From positions 1 through 64,000 of the forward strand of contig NZ_BCYQ01000005.1 in NCBI RefSeq assembly GCF_001598275.1: DNA of 64,000 nt, written 5' to 3'. This DNA comes from Moraxella oblonga NBRC 102422 (GTDB lineage: Bacteria; Pseudomonadota; Gammaproteobacteria; Pseudomonadales; Moraxellaceae). Position numbers and translations under genes: made by a program. The notes beneath the pieces are model-generated. The model saw nothing but the letters and a program-made list of their open reading frames with translations, did no database searches and had not been told where the DNA came from. This document shows, piece after piece, positions 47,267 through 55,551 of this stretch. How positions within the stretch are numbered: position 1 is the stretch's first letter; the number at the start of each line of letters is the position of its first letter.

Positions 47267-48649
47267 GTGCGAGCTTTATCTGCTGTTGACCATGTGCTTT
47301 TGTTACTAGAAAACCGCAAACAACCCATGAATGTGGGGGGATTGTGCATTTTTGAACTACCCAAAGACGCACCGCCCACTTTTTTGTACGACTTAGCCAA
47401 ACAAGCCAAAACCAGCCCCATTAAGCCCACATTTCCTTTTAACCAAATTTTACACAAAATGGCATTTTGGCGTGCCAATGATGATTTTGACATTTCACAC
47501 CATCTACGTCATATCGCTTTGCCCTATCCAGCCGACATCAAGGAACTGATGGCATATATTTCTCGTGAGCAAAGTCATTTGATGGATCGCAGTTGCCCCC
47601 TATGGGAATTTCATCTTATTGATGGATTAGCCCCCGAAAAAGAAGGTGCACCCCACAGATTTGCCATCTGGCTCAAAGTCCACCACGCCATGACTGACGG
47701 CATTTCTGCCATGCGACTTATCCAAATATCGTTATCCCCCAATCCAGATACACGCATGACCAAACCATTTTGGTCGTTATCAAACATCAACAAAAACCAA
47801 TTTGAAGAATTAATCCCCAAGCACAAATCGCTCACCGCCATCATCAAAGAACAACTTGGTGGTGTCTATCCTGTGGGGCGTGAGATTTTAAAGGTTTTAC
47901 AAAAAAAATGGCAAGGCGACCCCAATGTTGTCAGTACGTTTGACGCACCCAAATCCATCTTTAACCAACCCATTGGTAGCTCTCGCACCCTGCTGGCTCG
48001 TTCGTTTGACAAAAATCGCTTTGTACGTCTTGCCAAACACTTTGGTGCAACCACCAACGATGTCATTTTAGCGGTATGCTCTGGGGCATTGCGTCATTAT
48101 CTCATCAGCCAAAACGCCCTACCCAAAAAACCACTCATCGCCTTCGTTCCTGTGTCGCTTCGCCGTGATAAAAGCGTCGCAGGCAACCAAATCTCTTTTT
48201 TACTCACCAATCTAGGCACACACCAAGCCACGCCCGAAGCTCGCCTTACCACCATCAAAAATAGCATTGATGATGGCAAACAACGCTTTGGCAGACTTAG
48301 CCAATCCCAAGTGGTCAGTTATAGTGCTTTAACATATGGGTGGGCAGGCATCAACCTAGCCACCGCCATTGCTCCAACCCGCCAAGCGTTCAACCTCATC
48401 ATCTCAAACGTCCCTGCCGAAAAAAACCCCCTATACCTAAATGGTGCCAAACTCACCAACATTTACCCAGCTTCTGTACTTTTTGACGGTCAGGCATTAA
48501 ACATCACATTTATCAACCATCTAAATACCATTGATTTTGGTATCGTTGCTTGCCCAACAACTTTGCCAAATATTGACACACTGCCCAACCTTATCAATGA
48601 AGAATTAGAAGTGTTTGAAAAGTTATTGAACGATAACCCCAAAACTTGA
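47267..48649 (+). CDS. WS/DGAT wax ester synthase / diacylglycerol acyltransferase
   Basis: A 460-residue acyltransferase of the WS/DGAT family, which joins acyl-CoA to fatty alcohols (wax esters) or diacylglycerol. The catalytic HHxxxDG motif is HHAMTDG at 139-145. The later FNLIISNVPAEKNPLYLNGA matches the conserved NVP region. It begins with GTG and AAGGA upstream. Moraxellaceae such as Acinetobacter are known wax-ester producers, but many family members have other or unproven activities. Confidence 0.88.
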   Translation: MRALSAVDHVLLLLENRKQPMNVGGLCIFELPKDAPPTFLYDLAKQAKTSPIKPTFPFNQILHKMAFWRANDDFDISHHLRHIALPYPADIKELMAYISREQSHLMDRSCPLWEFHLIDGLAPEKEGAPHRFAIWLKVHHAMTDGISAMRLIQISLSPNPDTRMTKPFWSLSNINKNQFEELIPKHKSLTAIIKEQLGGVYPVGREILKVLQKKWQGDPNVVSTFDAPKSIFNQPIGSSRTLLARSFDKNRFVRLAKHFGATTNDVILAVCSGALRHYLISQNALPKKPLIAFVPVSLRRDKSVAGNQISFLLTNLGTHQATPEARLTTIKNSIDDGKQRFGRLSQSQVVSYSALTYGWAGINLATAIAPTRQAFNLIISNVPAEKNPLYLNGAKLTNIYPASVLFDGQALNITFINHLNTIDFGIVACPTTLPNIDTLPNLINEELEVFEKLLNDNPKT

Positions 48650-48754
48650 CGCCATTAGACTTCCTAAAAACTTGGAATTGAGACAAATCATAGCACTTTG
48701 CCACTTTGTCGCGTATGTCATTCGTTTGTATTTTAAAAAATAATTACACCAACA

Positions 48755-48874
48755 GAACTAAAAACTGGTACAAAATCTGCTTTGGAAGCAAGGTGCGTAC
48801 CACGCACCATTAAAGAGATTAAATAAAAATGGTGCGTAATACACCCCTTACGGTTTGCAACAATTTTTAGGTTC
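48755..48874. repeat. Short inverted-repeat element, GGTGCG core
   Basis: The ends are GAACTAAAAACTGGTAC and, reversed, GAACCTAAAAATTG, like the element at 7471. The core holds GGTGCGTACCACGCACC and ATGGTGCGTAATACACC. The core resembles, in the opposite orientation, the repeat at 61331. The gene-free stretch 48650-48950 contains this element and the terminator at 48910, and I see nothing else in it. Confidence 0.6.
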
Positions 48875-48909
48875 ATTAGGTATAGATTATGTTAAATAAA
48901 TTTTTATCA

Positions 48910-48943
48910 TAAAAAAACGGCAACTTTTTTCGTTACCGTTTTT
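48910..48943 (-). terminator. Terminator of the first NSS operon
   Basis: AACGG / CCGTT stem with one mismatch and T runs, just after the stop of the small subunit gene. Confidence 0.7.
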
Positions 48944-48950
48944 GATTGAT

Positions 48951-49079
48951 TTAATCATCATTTGGGATTTTGCCGATGTCAATATCAGGATTTTTGACAA
49001 GGTGAATTACCGAAAAAATCAGACCACCCCAAATCAACACCATCGCAACCAACATCACAACCAATGCACTACTATTCAC
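48951..49079 (-). CDS. MetS-type small subunit of an NSS transporter, copy 1
   Basis: A 42-residue, single-span membrane protein beginning at a GTG: NSSALVVMLVAMVLIWGGLI, then IHLVKNPDIDIGKIPNDD. AAGGAG lies seven bases upstream. It matches the methionine/alanine import NSS small subunits (MetS in Corynebacterium is needed for MetP transport). It begins 11 bases after the 496-residue transporter gene. The WGG and HL motifs are shared with the other copy at 51022-51147. Confidence 0.85.
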   Translation of the reverse strand: MNSSALVVMLVAMVLIWGGLIFSVIHLVKNPDIDIGKIPNDD

Positions 49080-49090
49080 AGCATTTCTCC

Positions 49091-50581
49091 TTATTTATCT
49101 TCATGATGAGTGGGGTGTCCTTTGATTTTTGGCAAAATCAATGCCGATAACGCAAACAAAGCCACCACGCCCCAACCAAACACCAAAAGCGTGCCTGTGG
49201 TGTAGCCTTCGTAGTTTTCTTGCAACAACTTAACAAGTGCCAATACAAATGCCACAATCAAAGAAATAGGTGTAACTACGGTCAGCATGAATGTCCACAT
49301 ACCACCCAGTTTGACACTTGAAATGCGGTTGTTATGCTCAATAAGTCTTGGCAATAAACTGCGATGTATCCATGTAACCCAGATGATTGACAAAATTGCC
49401 CCTGCAACGATACCAATATTGTTGGAAAAATGATCAACAATATCCACCAATATTAATGCACTTTTGGTTGAGAATAAAGCGATGGAAACAACTGCACTGC
49501 CACCGCCAACAATGGTAACTGCTTTGTTTTTAGACCAACCAAATTTATCTTGCACCGCACCGATTGGCACTTGTAGGATACTTGCCATGGAGGTCACACC
49601 TGCCACAAAAAGTGAGGCGAAAAACAAAAAGCCCACTAAGTTGCCTGCACTGCCCATCGTAGAGATGATTTTGGGAAAGACCATAAAAGCAAGACCCGGC
49701 CCACCTGCTGCCACATCTTTGATACCAACACCTTGAGTATGAGCCATAAAGCCAATGGCAGAAAATATACCAATACCAGCAAGTAGCTCAAATGATGAGT
49801 TGGCAAAACCAACCACCAATCCAGAGCCTGTCAAATTGGCATTTTTATTAAGATAAGAAGCATAAGTTACCATGATACCAAAACCAATGGACATGGAAAA
49901 AAAGACGTGCCCATAGGCAGCAAGCCATACTTTGGCACTGGCAAGACCTGACCAATCGGGTTTAAAAAAGCTATCCAAGCCCAATGTTGCCCCTTCTAGT
50001 GAAACTGCTTTGACAACCATAACGCCAAACATGACGATAAGCAGAGGGATAAAGATTTTGTTGCACAGCTCTACGCCCTTTTTGATACCGCCATACATGA
50101 TAAATAGCACAAGCACCCACACCACAACCAAACCAACAAACAGGTTTGGCAAGTAGGTAAATTCAACCGCACTTGCCATTTGCAGATACTGGTTTAAAAA
50201 GAAATCTTTTGGGTCATTGCCCCAAGATTGGTCAAGGGCAAATATGGTATAATTACCCGCCCATGACAATACAGACGCATAATAAATGCCAATCACAGTA
50301 CACACTGCCACCTGCCACCAACCAATACCTTCGGCTGATTTTACAAGACGGCGGTAGGCAGTAGGCGGAGCACCTCTATACTTTTGCCCAACAATATAAT
50401 CCAAAAAAAGAAGCGGAAAACCTGCTGTCAAAAGAGCAATCAAATAAGGCAAAAAGAACGCCCCACCACCATTTTCATAGGCAACATAAGGAAAACGCCA
50501 AATGTTACCCAAACCAACAGCCGACCCAATCGCCGCCAAGATAAAACCTGACCGAGCCGACCAACTTTCACGTTGTGCCAT
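49091..50581 (-). CDS. NSS family sodium-dependent transporter, copy 1
   Basis: A 496-residue neurotransmitter:sodium symporter of the MetP/LeuT group, with 12 membrane segments. The first contains GFILAAIGSAVGLGNIWRFP, the conserved substrate and sodium site. The start ATG has GGAG upstream. The substrate is probably methionine, alanine or another amino acid; close paralogue at 51159-52652. Part of both genes (49653-49900 and 51721-51968) is nearly identical. Confidence 0.93.
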   Translation of the reverse strand: MAQRESWSARSGFILAAIGSAVGLGNIWRFPYVAYENGGGAFFLPYLIALLTAGFPLLFLDYIVGQKYRGAPPTAYRRLVKSAEGIGWWQVAVCTVIGIYYASVLSWAGNYTIFALDQSWGNDPKDFFLNQYLQMASAVEFTYLPNLFVGLVVVWVLVLFIMYGGIKKGVELCNKIFIPLLIVMFGVMVVKAVSLEGATLGLDSFFKPDWSGLASAKVWLAAYGHVFFSMSIGFGIMVTYASYLNKNANLTGSGLVVGFANSSFELLAGIGIFSAIGFMAHTQGVGIKDVAAGGPGLAFMVFPKIISTMGSAGNLVGFLFFASLFVAGVTSMASILQVPIGAVQDKFGWSKNKAVTIVGGGSAVVSIALFSTKSALILVDIVDHFSNNIGIVAGAILSIIWVTWIHRSLLPRLIEHNNRISSVKLGGMWTFMLTVVTPISLIVAFVLALVKLLQENYEGYTTGTLLVFGWGVVALFALSALILPKIKGHPTHHEDK

Positions 50582-51021
50582 AAATATATCTCCTCAAATA
50601 ATTGATTAGATAAACTGATTTAAATAACCAATTTCATTATTGTTTTGTTGTTAAACAACATCCATACCTACAAAATTTTAATCAGATGTAGGAATCAAAC
50701 TGTAATTAAATACCAATGGGTTTTTAGCAAAATAAAATTTGGTAATCATCAATGGATAATGATATTTTTTGACTAAAATATCACATAAAATAGACTGTAT
50801 AATATTTAAAAAAACAAATACTTATAATATGCCATAACAATCACATTAAACAAACCCAAAACATAAAAGTACGAACAAATGTCCGTACTTTTATCCCTCA
50901 TATTGACATCATTTCATGCCCACAAAACCATAAACATGATACAACTCCACTTTTATCACTTAGGGCAGATAGCAACTTACCATAAATATCTTATCATATT
51001 TTGGGTTTGATAGGTTTGTGA
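50582..51021. other. Gene-free stretch between the two NSS units
   Basis: About 440 AT-rich bases. It must hold the promoter of the first NSS operon, and it holds the terminator hairpin of the second at 50863-50894. I saw no coding region, repeat family or recognisable riboswitch. Confidence 0.6.
50863..50894 (-). terminator. Terminator of the second NSS operon
   Basis: ATAAAAGTACG / CGTACTTTTAT, an 11-base perfect stem lying 128 bases after the small subunit stop. T-rich on both sides. Confidence 0.6.
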
Positions 51022-51147
51022 CTATTCGTTTTTGACATCGTCAAGTGCTATGTCAGGATTTTTTATCAAATGAATGACCGATAAAATCAGCCCACCCCAA
51101 ATCAGCACCATCGCAATGAGCATGACAATCAACGCACTGCCGTTCAT
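51022..51147 (-). CDS. MetS-type small subunit of an NSS transporter, copy 2
   Basis: A 41-residue single-span membrane protein: MNGSALIVMLIAMVLIWGGL, then IHLIKNPDIALDDVKNE. GGAG lies before the ATG. It is about 65% identical to the other small subunit at 48951-49079 and follows its transporter gene by 11 bases, exactly as in copy 1. Confidence 0.88.
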   Translation of the reverse strand: MNGSALIVMLIAMVLIWGGLILSVIHLIKNPDIALDDVKNE

Positions 51148-51158
51148 TTATTTTCTCC

Positions 51159-52652
51159 TTATTCGTCAAGTTCATGAGTTTGACCACCTTTGATTTTTGG
51201 CATAATCATCGCACTTAGGGCAAATGCCAAAATAAATCCACCACCCAACACGGTCAAAAGCCAAACAGGATAGCCCTCATAACCGTCTTTAAACAATCCG
51301 ATTAATGATAAACCCAACGTGATGATGAGCGAAATGGGCATGACCAACGTGAGCATAAACGCCCAACCCTTGCCCAATTTGAAGCTAGAGATGTGATTGA
51401 TGTGTGTGGTAAGTTTTGGCAAAATATCACGATGAACCCAAGTAACCCACACAAGCAAGGCAATCGCCCCTGCCACCACACCAATATTTAATGTAAAATG
51501 GTCAATAATATCCACAAAAGTAAGTGCATTATTGGTTGAAAATAACCCAATAGACACCACCGCACTAAAACCTGAAACAATCAGTACGGATTTGTTTTTT
51601 GACCAACCGAATTTATCTTGGCAAGCTGAAATGGGCACTTGCAAAATACTGGCAAGCGATGTTACCCCCGCCACAAATAGCGACCCAAAAAACAACACAC
51701 CCACAATCGTACCAGCCTCACCCATCGTAGAGATGATTTTGGGAAAGACCATAAAAGCAAGACCTGGTCCACCTGCTGCCACATCTTTGATACCAACACC
51801 TTGAGTATGAGCCATAAAGCCAATGGCAGAAAATATGCCAATACCAGCAAGTAGTTCAAATGATGAATTGGCAAAACCAACCACCAATCCAGAGCCTGTC
51901 AAATTGGCATTTTTATTAAGATAAGAAGCATAAGTTACCATGATACCAAAACCGATGGACATGGAAAAGAAAATATGCCCATAAGCAGCAAGCCACACCT
52001 TAGGGTCAGCCATCAATGCCCAATTGGGGGTAAAAAACGCCTCAATCCCCATTGATGCACCTGACAAAGATACCGCTCTTGCAACCATCGCCCCAAACAT
52101 CAACACCAAAAGCGGAATACAGATTTTGTTGGCAAGCTCAATGCCCTTTTTGATGCCCCCAAACATAATCAAAAACATCAATGCCCATACCACAATCAAT
52201 GCCGTGAATAAATTGGGTGCAAAATTTAGGGTTATCTCACTTGAATGATGCAAAAAACCATTTAAAAAGAAATCCTTAGGGTCACTGCCCCATGCCTGAC
52301 TAAAAGCAAAAACCATATAGCTTCCCGCCCATGACAGCACCGAACCATAAAAAATTCCCACCGCCATACAAACTGCCACATGCCACCAACCAATACTTTC
52401 AGAGGATTTGACCATACGCCGATAGGCGGTGGGTGGTGCTCCTTTATATTTTTGACCAATCACATAATCCAAAAATAGTAGCGGAAAACCTGCTGTTGCC
52501 AATGCAATCAAATAAGGGATAAAAAACGCCCCACCACCATTTTCATAGGCAACATAAGGAAAACGCCAAATGTTGCCCAAACCGACAGCCGAACCAACTG
52601 CCGCCAAGATAAACCCAGAACGTGCCGACCACGTTTCTCGCTGTGTACTCAT
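51159..52652 (-). CDS. NSS family sodium-dependent transporter, copy 2
   Basis: A 497-residue paralogue of the transporter at 49091-50581, with 12 membrane segments and GFILAAVGSAVGLGNIWRFP in the first. The two-gene unit (transporter plus small subunit) was duplicated in tandem, and the proteins have since diverged, mainly outside the 51721-51968 tract. Which amino acid each prefers cannot be told from sequence. Confidence 0.93.
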   Translation of the reverse strand: MSTQRETWSARSGFILAAVGSAVGLGNIWRFPYVAYENGGGAFFIPYLIALATAGFPLLFLDYVIGQKYKGAPPTAYRRMVKSSESIGWWHVAVCMAVGIFYGSVLSWAGSYMVFAFSQAWGSDPKDFFLNGFLHHSSEITLNFAPNLFTALIVVWALMFLIMFGGIKKGIELANKICIPLLVLMFGAMVARAVSLSGASMGIEAFFTPNWALMADPKVWLAAYGHIFFSMSIGFGIMVTYASYLNKNANLTGSGLVVGFANSSFELLAGIGIFSAIGFMAHTQGVGIKDVAAGGPGLAFMVFPKIISTMGEAGTIVGVLFFGSLFVAGVTSLASILQVPISACQDKFGWSKNKSVLIVSGFSAVVSIGLFSTNNALTFVDIIDHFTLNIGVVAGAIALLVWVTWVHRDILPKLTTHINHISSFKLGKGWAFMLTLVMPISLIITLGLSLIGLFKDGYEGYPVWLLTVLGGGFILAFALSAMIMPKIKGGQTHELDE

Positions 52653-52809
52653 CTCTTATCCTTGTTTATCATTTAGTTTAACCAATTAAGAACTGTTTTA
52701 TCCAGATGTATTCATTACAAAAAATAGTCCAACACAAGGACATTTTAAAAAGTTCCATCAGTATAGTTTGATAGACTTACCCTAAAAAGTCAAGCAAATA
52801 AAATGAAAT

Positions 52810-52840
52810 TAACCCATAACCAACCATTATGGGTTTTTAT
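52810..52840. terminator. Hairpin downstream of lpxA
   Basis: AACCCATAA / TTATGGGTT stem with a T run on the plus strand. It lies about 110 bases after the lpxA stop; which strand it serves is unclear. Confidence 0.45.
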
Positions 52841-52945
52841 ATGCCCAACTTTTATATTTGTCATTATCATTACAAAATAGGCATTTTTATTTATCGCCAC
52901 GCCATCAACGTTTAGCTTGACCAAACATTGATAACCCAACCATTG

Positions 52946-53722
52946 CTAACGAATCAAACCACGTTTGCTATTTAGCAAAGAATCAATAAAAAGCTGAACT
53001 TTGGGCTCATCTGCCACCCATGAAGCCAACTCATCAATCACGTCTGCTTTGATTTTTCCTGAACGAAACACCAAATCATAAGCTTCATCAAGTTTGGCAA
53101 TGGTTTCCTTGCTCCACCCTTTACGTTTCATACCTTCTTTATTTAAACCATGTACTTTGGCAGGGTTGCCCGACACAGTAGTAAAAGCACAAACATCTTT
53201 TAAAATAAGGCTAGCACCACCAATCATGGCATAATCATCAATGCGACAAAACTGATGCACGCCCGACTGTCCACCCACAATCACATAATTACCGATGTGG
53301 GCATGACCTGCCACACCGACATTGTTGGCAAGCACATTATAATCACCAATCATGCAATCATGGGCGATGTGGGTATTTACCATCAATAAATTATCATTGC
53401 CAATTTTGGTCAAGCCACCGCCATCTGCCGTCCCACGATGCAAGGTGCAAGATTCACGAATTTTATTGTTATCACCGATGTGCAAAAAACTCTCTTCGCC
53501 TTGATATTTTTTGTCTTGGGGGTCTTCGCCAATACTGGCAAATTGGTAAATTTCGTTATTTTTGCCAATTTTGGTATTTTTGCCCACAATAACATGTGAG
53601 CGTAAAACCGTACCTTCGTCAATTTCTACATTTTCGCCCACGATACAATACGCTCCAATGATTGCCGTATCAGCAATCATGGCGTTTTTATCAATAATAG
53701 CGGTTGGGTGAATGATTGCCAT
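52946..53722 (-). CDS. lpxA: LpxA, UDP-GlcNAc acyltransferase
   Basis: LpxA adds a hydroxyacyl chain to UDP-GlcNAc, the first step of lipid A synthesis. The 258-residue protein is a left-handed beta helix of hexapeptide repeats, with catalytic His121 (THIAHDCMIGD) and a helical C-terminal domain. It is the last gene of the bamA-lpxD-fabZ-lpxA run; lpxB does not follow in the window. Confidence 0.95.
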   Translation of the reverse strand: MAIIHPTAIIDKNAMIADTAIIGAYCIVGENVEIDEGTVLRSHVIVGKNTKIGKNNEIYQFASIGEDPQDKKYQGEESFLHIGDNNKIRESCTLHRGTADGGGLTKIGNDNLLMVNTHIAHDCMIGDYNVLANNVGVAGHAHIGNYVIVGGQSGVHQFCRIDDYAMIGGASLILKDVCAFTTVSGNPAKVHGLNKEGMKRKGWSKETIAKLDEAYDLVFRSGKIKADVIDELASWVADEPKVQLFIDSLLNSKRGLIR

Positions 53723-53731
53723 AATAACCCC

Positions 53732-54250
53732 TTATGCTACCTTTTGACGAGCAATCATAATTTGGGCACTACACGCCAATTTGTCATCTACATGGGCACT
53801 GCATTCAAATTTATAAATCTCACGTTTGGCGGTAACAAGCTTTGAGCGAATGACGAGCGTATCGCCTGTACTAACAAGCTTTTTAAAACGAACATTATCC
53901 ACGCCTGCAAATAGGTATAAATAGCCATCTTCGCTAGACTGTCCTGCACTGACAAAACCCAAAATGCCAGAAAGCTGTGCCATCGCTTCCACCATCAAAA
54001 CGCCGGGCATGACAGGATTGTCAGGAAAATGCCCATTAAAAAGCTCTTCGTTAATGGTGATGTTTTTGTAGCCTGTAATCCAGTTATCCGCCGAAACTGC
54101 CGTTACTCGGTCAATCAGCATAAAAGGATAGCGATGTGGCAAATAACGCTTAATGACATCATAATAAAAAGGCAAGGTCAAATTTTGTTCGCTAAGACGA
54201 GCGTGGTCTTCTTCGGTCATTAATGCTAAATCTATGGTGCTGTTCGTCAT
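53732..54250 (-). CDS. fabZ: FabZ, 3-hydroxyacyl-ACP dehydratase
   Basis: FabZ dehydrates 3-hydroxyacyl-ACP in fatty acid elongation and competes with LpxA for the same precursor. His74 in NGHFPDNPVMPG and Glu88 in LMVEAMAQ are the catalytic pair; YLPHRYPFMLIDRV precedes them. It is 172 residues long, with about 20 extra N-terminal residues relative to E. coli. It ends ten bases before lpxA starts. Confidence 0.95.
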   Translation of the reverse strand: MTNSTIDLALMTEEDHARLSEQNLTLPFYYDVIKRYLPHRYPFMLIDRVTAVSADNWITGYKNITINEELFNGHFPDNPVMPGVLMVEAMAQLSGILGFVSAGQSSEDGYLYLFAGVDNVRFKKLVSTGDTLVIRSKLVTAKREIYKFECSAHVDDKLACSAQIMIARQKVA

Positions 54251-54339
54251 TGGAATTTCCTAAATGTAGACTTATAAACTAAATTAGACTAAAAAAGGTT
54301 TGTGGTATATGTCATGGTAAACAATTGTCATCAATATCC

Positions 54340-54569
54340 TTAATTTTCTAAAACCTGATATTGCTCGCAAGCCATGCTCTGATTGGCAAGTTTTTGCGTC
54401 CAATAAAACTCTTTTTGATAATCGCCATTATCATGATAATGATTTGCTACCAATGCTTGCAACCAACCACCCCCATCATTGACCCGCTTAATAAGTTCGT
54501 CAATGTCATGGGCAAAACTTGAAGCAGTCATAAACATTCCCAAAATCAAAATAAAAACTGTTTAGACAT
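54340..54569 (-). pseudogene. Small secreted Sel1-like protein, probably frameshifted
   Basis: From the ATG at 54569 the reading frame meets a stop after MSKQFLF. One extra T in the T-rich run near 54550 would instead give a good signal peptide (MSKQFLFLILGMFMTASSFA, cleaved near AHD) joined to the open frame to 54340. The mature 56-residue part looks like one Sel1-type repeat (WLQALVANHYHDNGDYQKEF). Either a broken small gene or a sequence error. It lies between lpxD and fabZ. Without the shift a TTG start at 54549 would be needed. Confidence 0.5.
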
Positions 54570-54591
54570 CATTACAACATCAATAGGCATT

Positions 54592-55551
54592 TTAATGCTT
54601 ACCCAACTGGCGAAATTTGACCGTTGCCCTACGCCAGTCAGAGGTTGGCATTGCCACTGTGTCTGATGAATATGAGCCTGCTTTGTCAATGCTTTGGGCA
54701 ACAAAAGTTCGCCCTGTCAGCGTTACACCATCTACAATCGTCAAATGTCCAGCAATGCCCACACCGCCACCAATGATACAATTTGACCCAATGTGTGTGC
54801 TACCTGCCACGCCCGTCATAGAAGCAATTGCTGTACCACGCCCAATGTGAACGTTATGAGCGATTTGGACAAGATTATCAATAATCACATCATCACCAAT
54901 GATGGTATCGCCCACCGCTCCCCTATCCACACAAGTATTTGCCCCAATACGCACACGATTGCCAATCATCACACGTCCAAGCTGGTGGATTTTTTGCCAA
55001 GATATGCCGTCTGCCCCTACTTTTGGGGCAAAGCCAAAACCATCCGCCCCAATGCTAGCATGAGCATGAATCTGAACACCATCGCCCAACACACAATGAT
55101 GATGAATGACCACATGACTGCCAATCTGACAATCATCGCCAATCTCCACAAATTCGCCAATCACCGCATATGCTCCAATTGAGGCATTTTTACCAATCTT
55201 GGCGGTGGAAGCAACGACGGCAGTTGGGTGGATTTGGAGGGTAGGTTGGTAGGCAAACAATCCACTCACAGACGCATATGCCAAATAAGCATCTTTGACA
55301 ACGATGATGACTGTGTTTGGCAAATTTGGTAGTTCATGAGCAAACTGCTTAGAAATCAACACCACCCCCGCCTGCGTGTTTGCCAAGTCAGACAAGTAGC
55401 TAGCCTTTGACAAAAACGCCAAACTTTGCCCATCTGCCATCGCCAAATCCGCCACACAACTCACCAAGCAAGTTTTATCTGCCAAATCGGTTTTATTGAT
55501 GATTGGTTGGCAATGCTCAATGGCATTGATAATTTGGGATAATTCAACCAT
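54592..55551 (-). CDS. lpxD: LpxD, UDP-3-O-acyl-glucosamine N-acyltransferase
   Basis: LpxD adds the N-linked acyl chain in lipid A synthesis. The 319-residue protein has the N-terminal uridine-binding domain, hexapeptide repeats, the segment IGADGFGFA and the catalytic His region (LVQIAHNVHIGRGT). It begins within the bamA stop codon (TAATG overlap of one base), so the two are translationally linked. Confidence 0.95.
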   Translation of the reverse strand: MVELSQIINAIEHCQPIINKTDLADKTCLVSCVADLAMADGQSLAFLSKASYLSDLANTQAGVVLISKQFAHELPNLPNTVIIVVKDAYLAYASVSGLFAYQPTLQIHPTAVVASTAKIGKNASIGAYAVIGEFVEIGDDCQIGSHVVIHHHCVLGDGVQIHAHASIGADGFGFAPKVGADGISWQKIHQLGRVMIGNRVRIGANTCVDRGAVGDTIIGDDVIIDNLVQIAHNVHIGRGTAIASMTGVAGSTHIGSNCIIGGGVGIAGHLTIVDGVTLTGRTFVAQSIDKAGSYSSDTVAMPTSDWRRATVKFRQLGKH

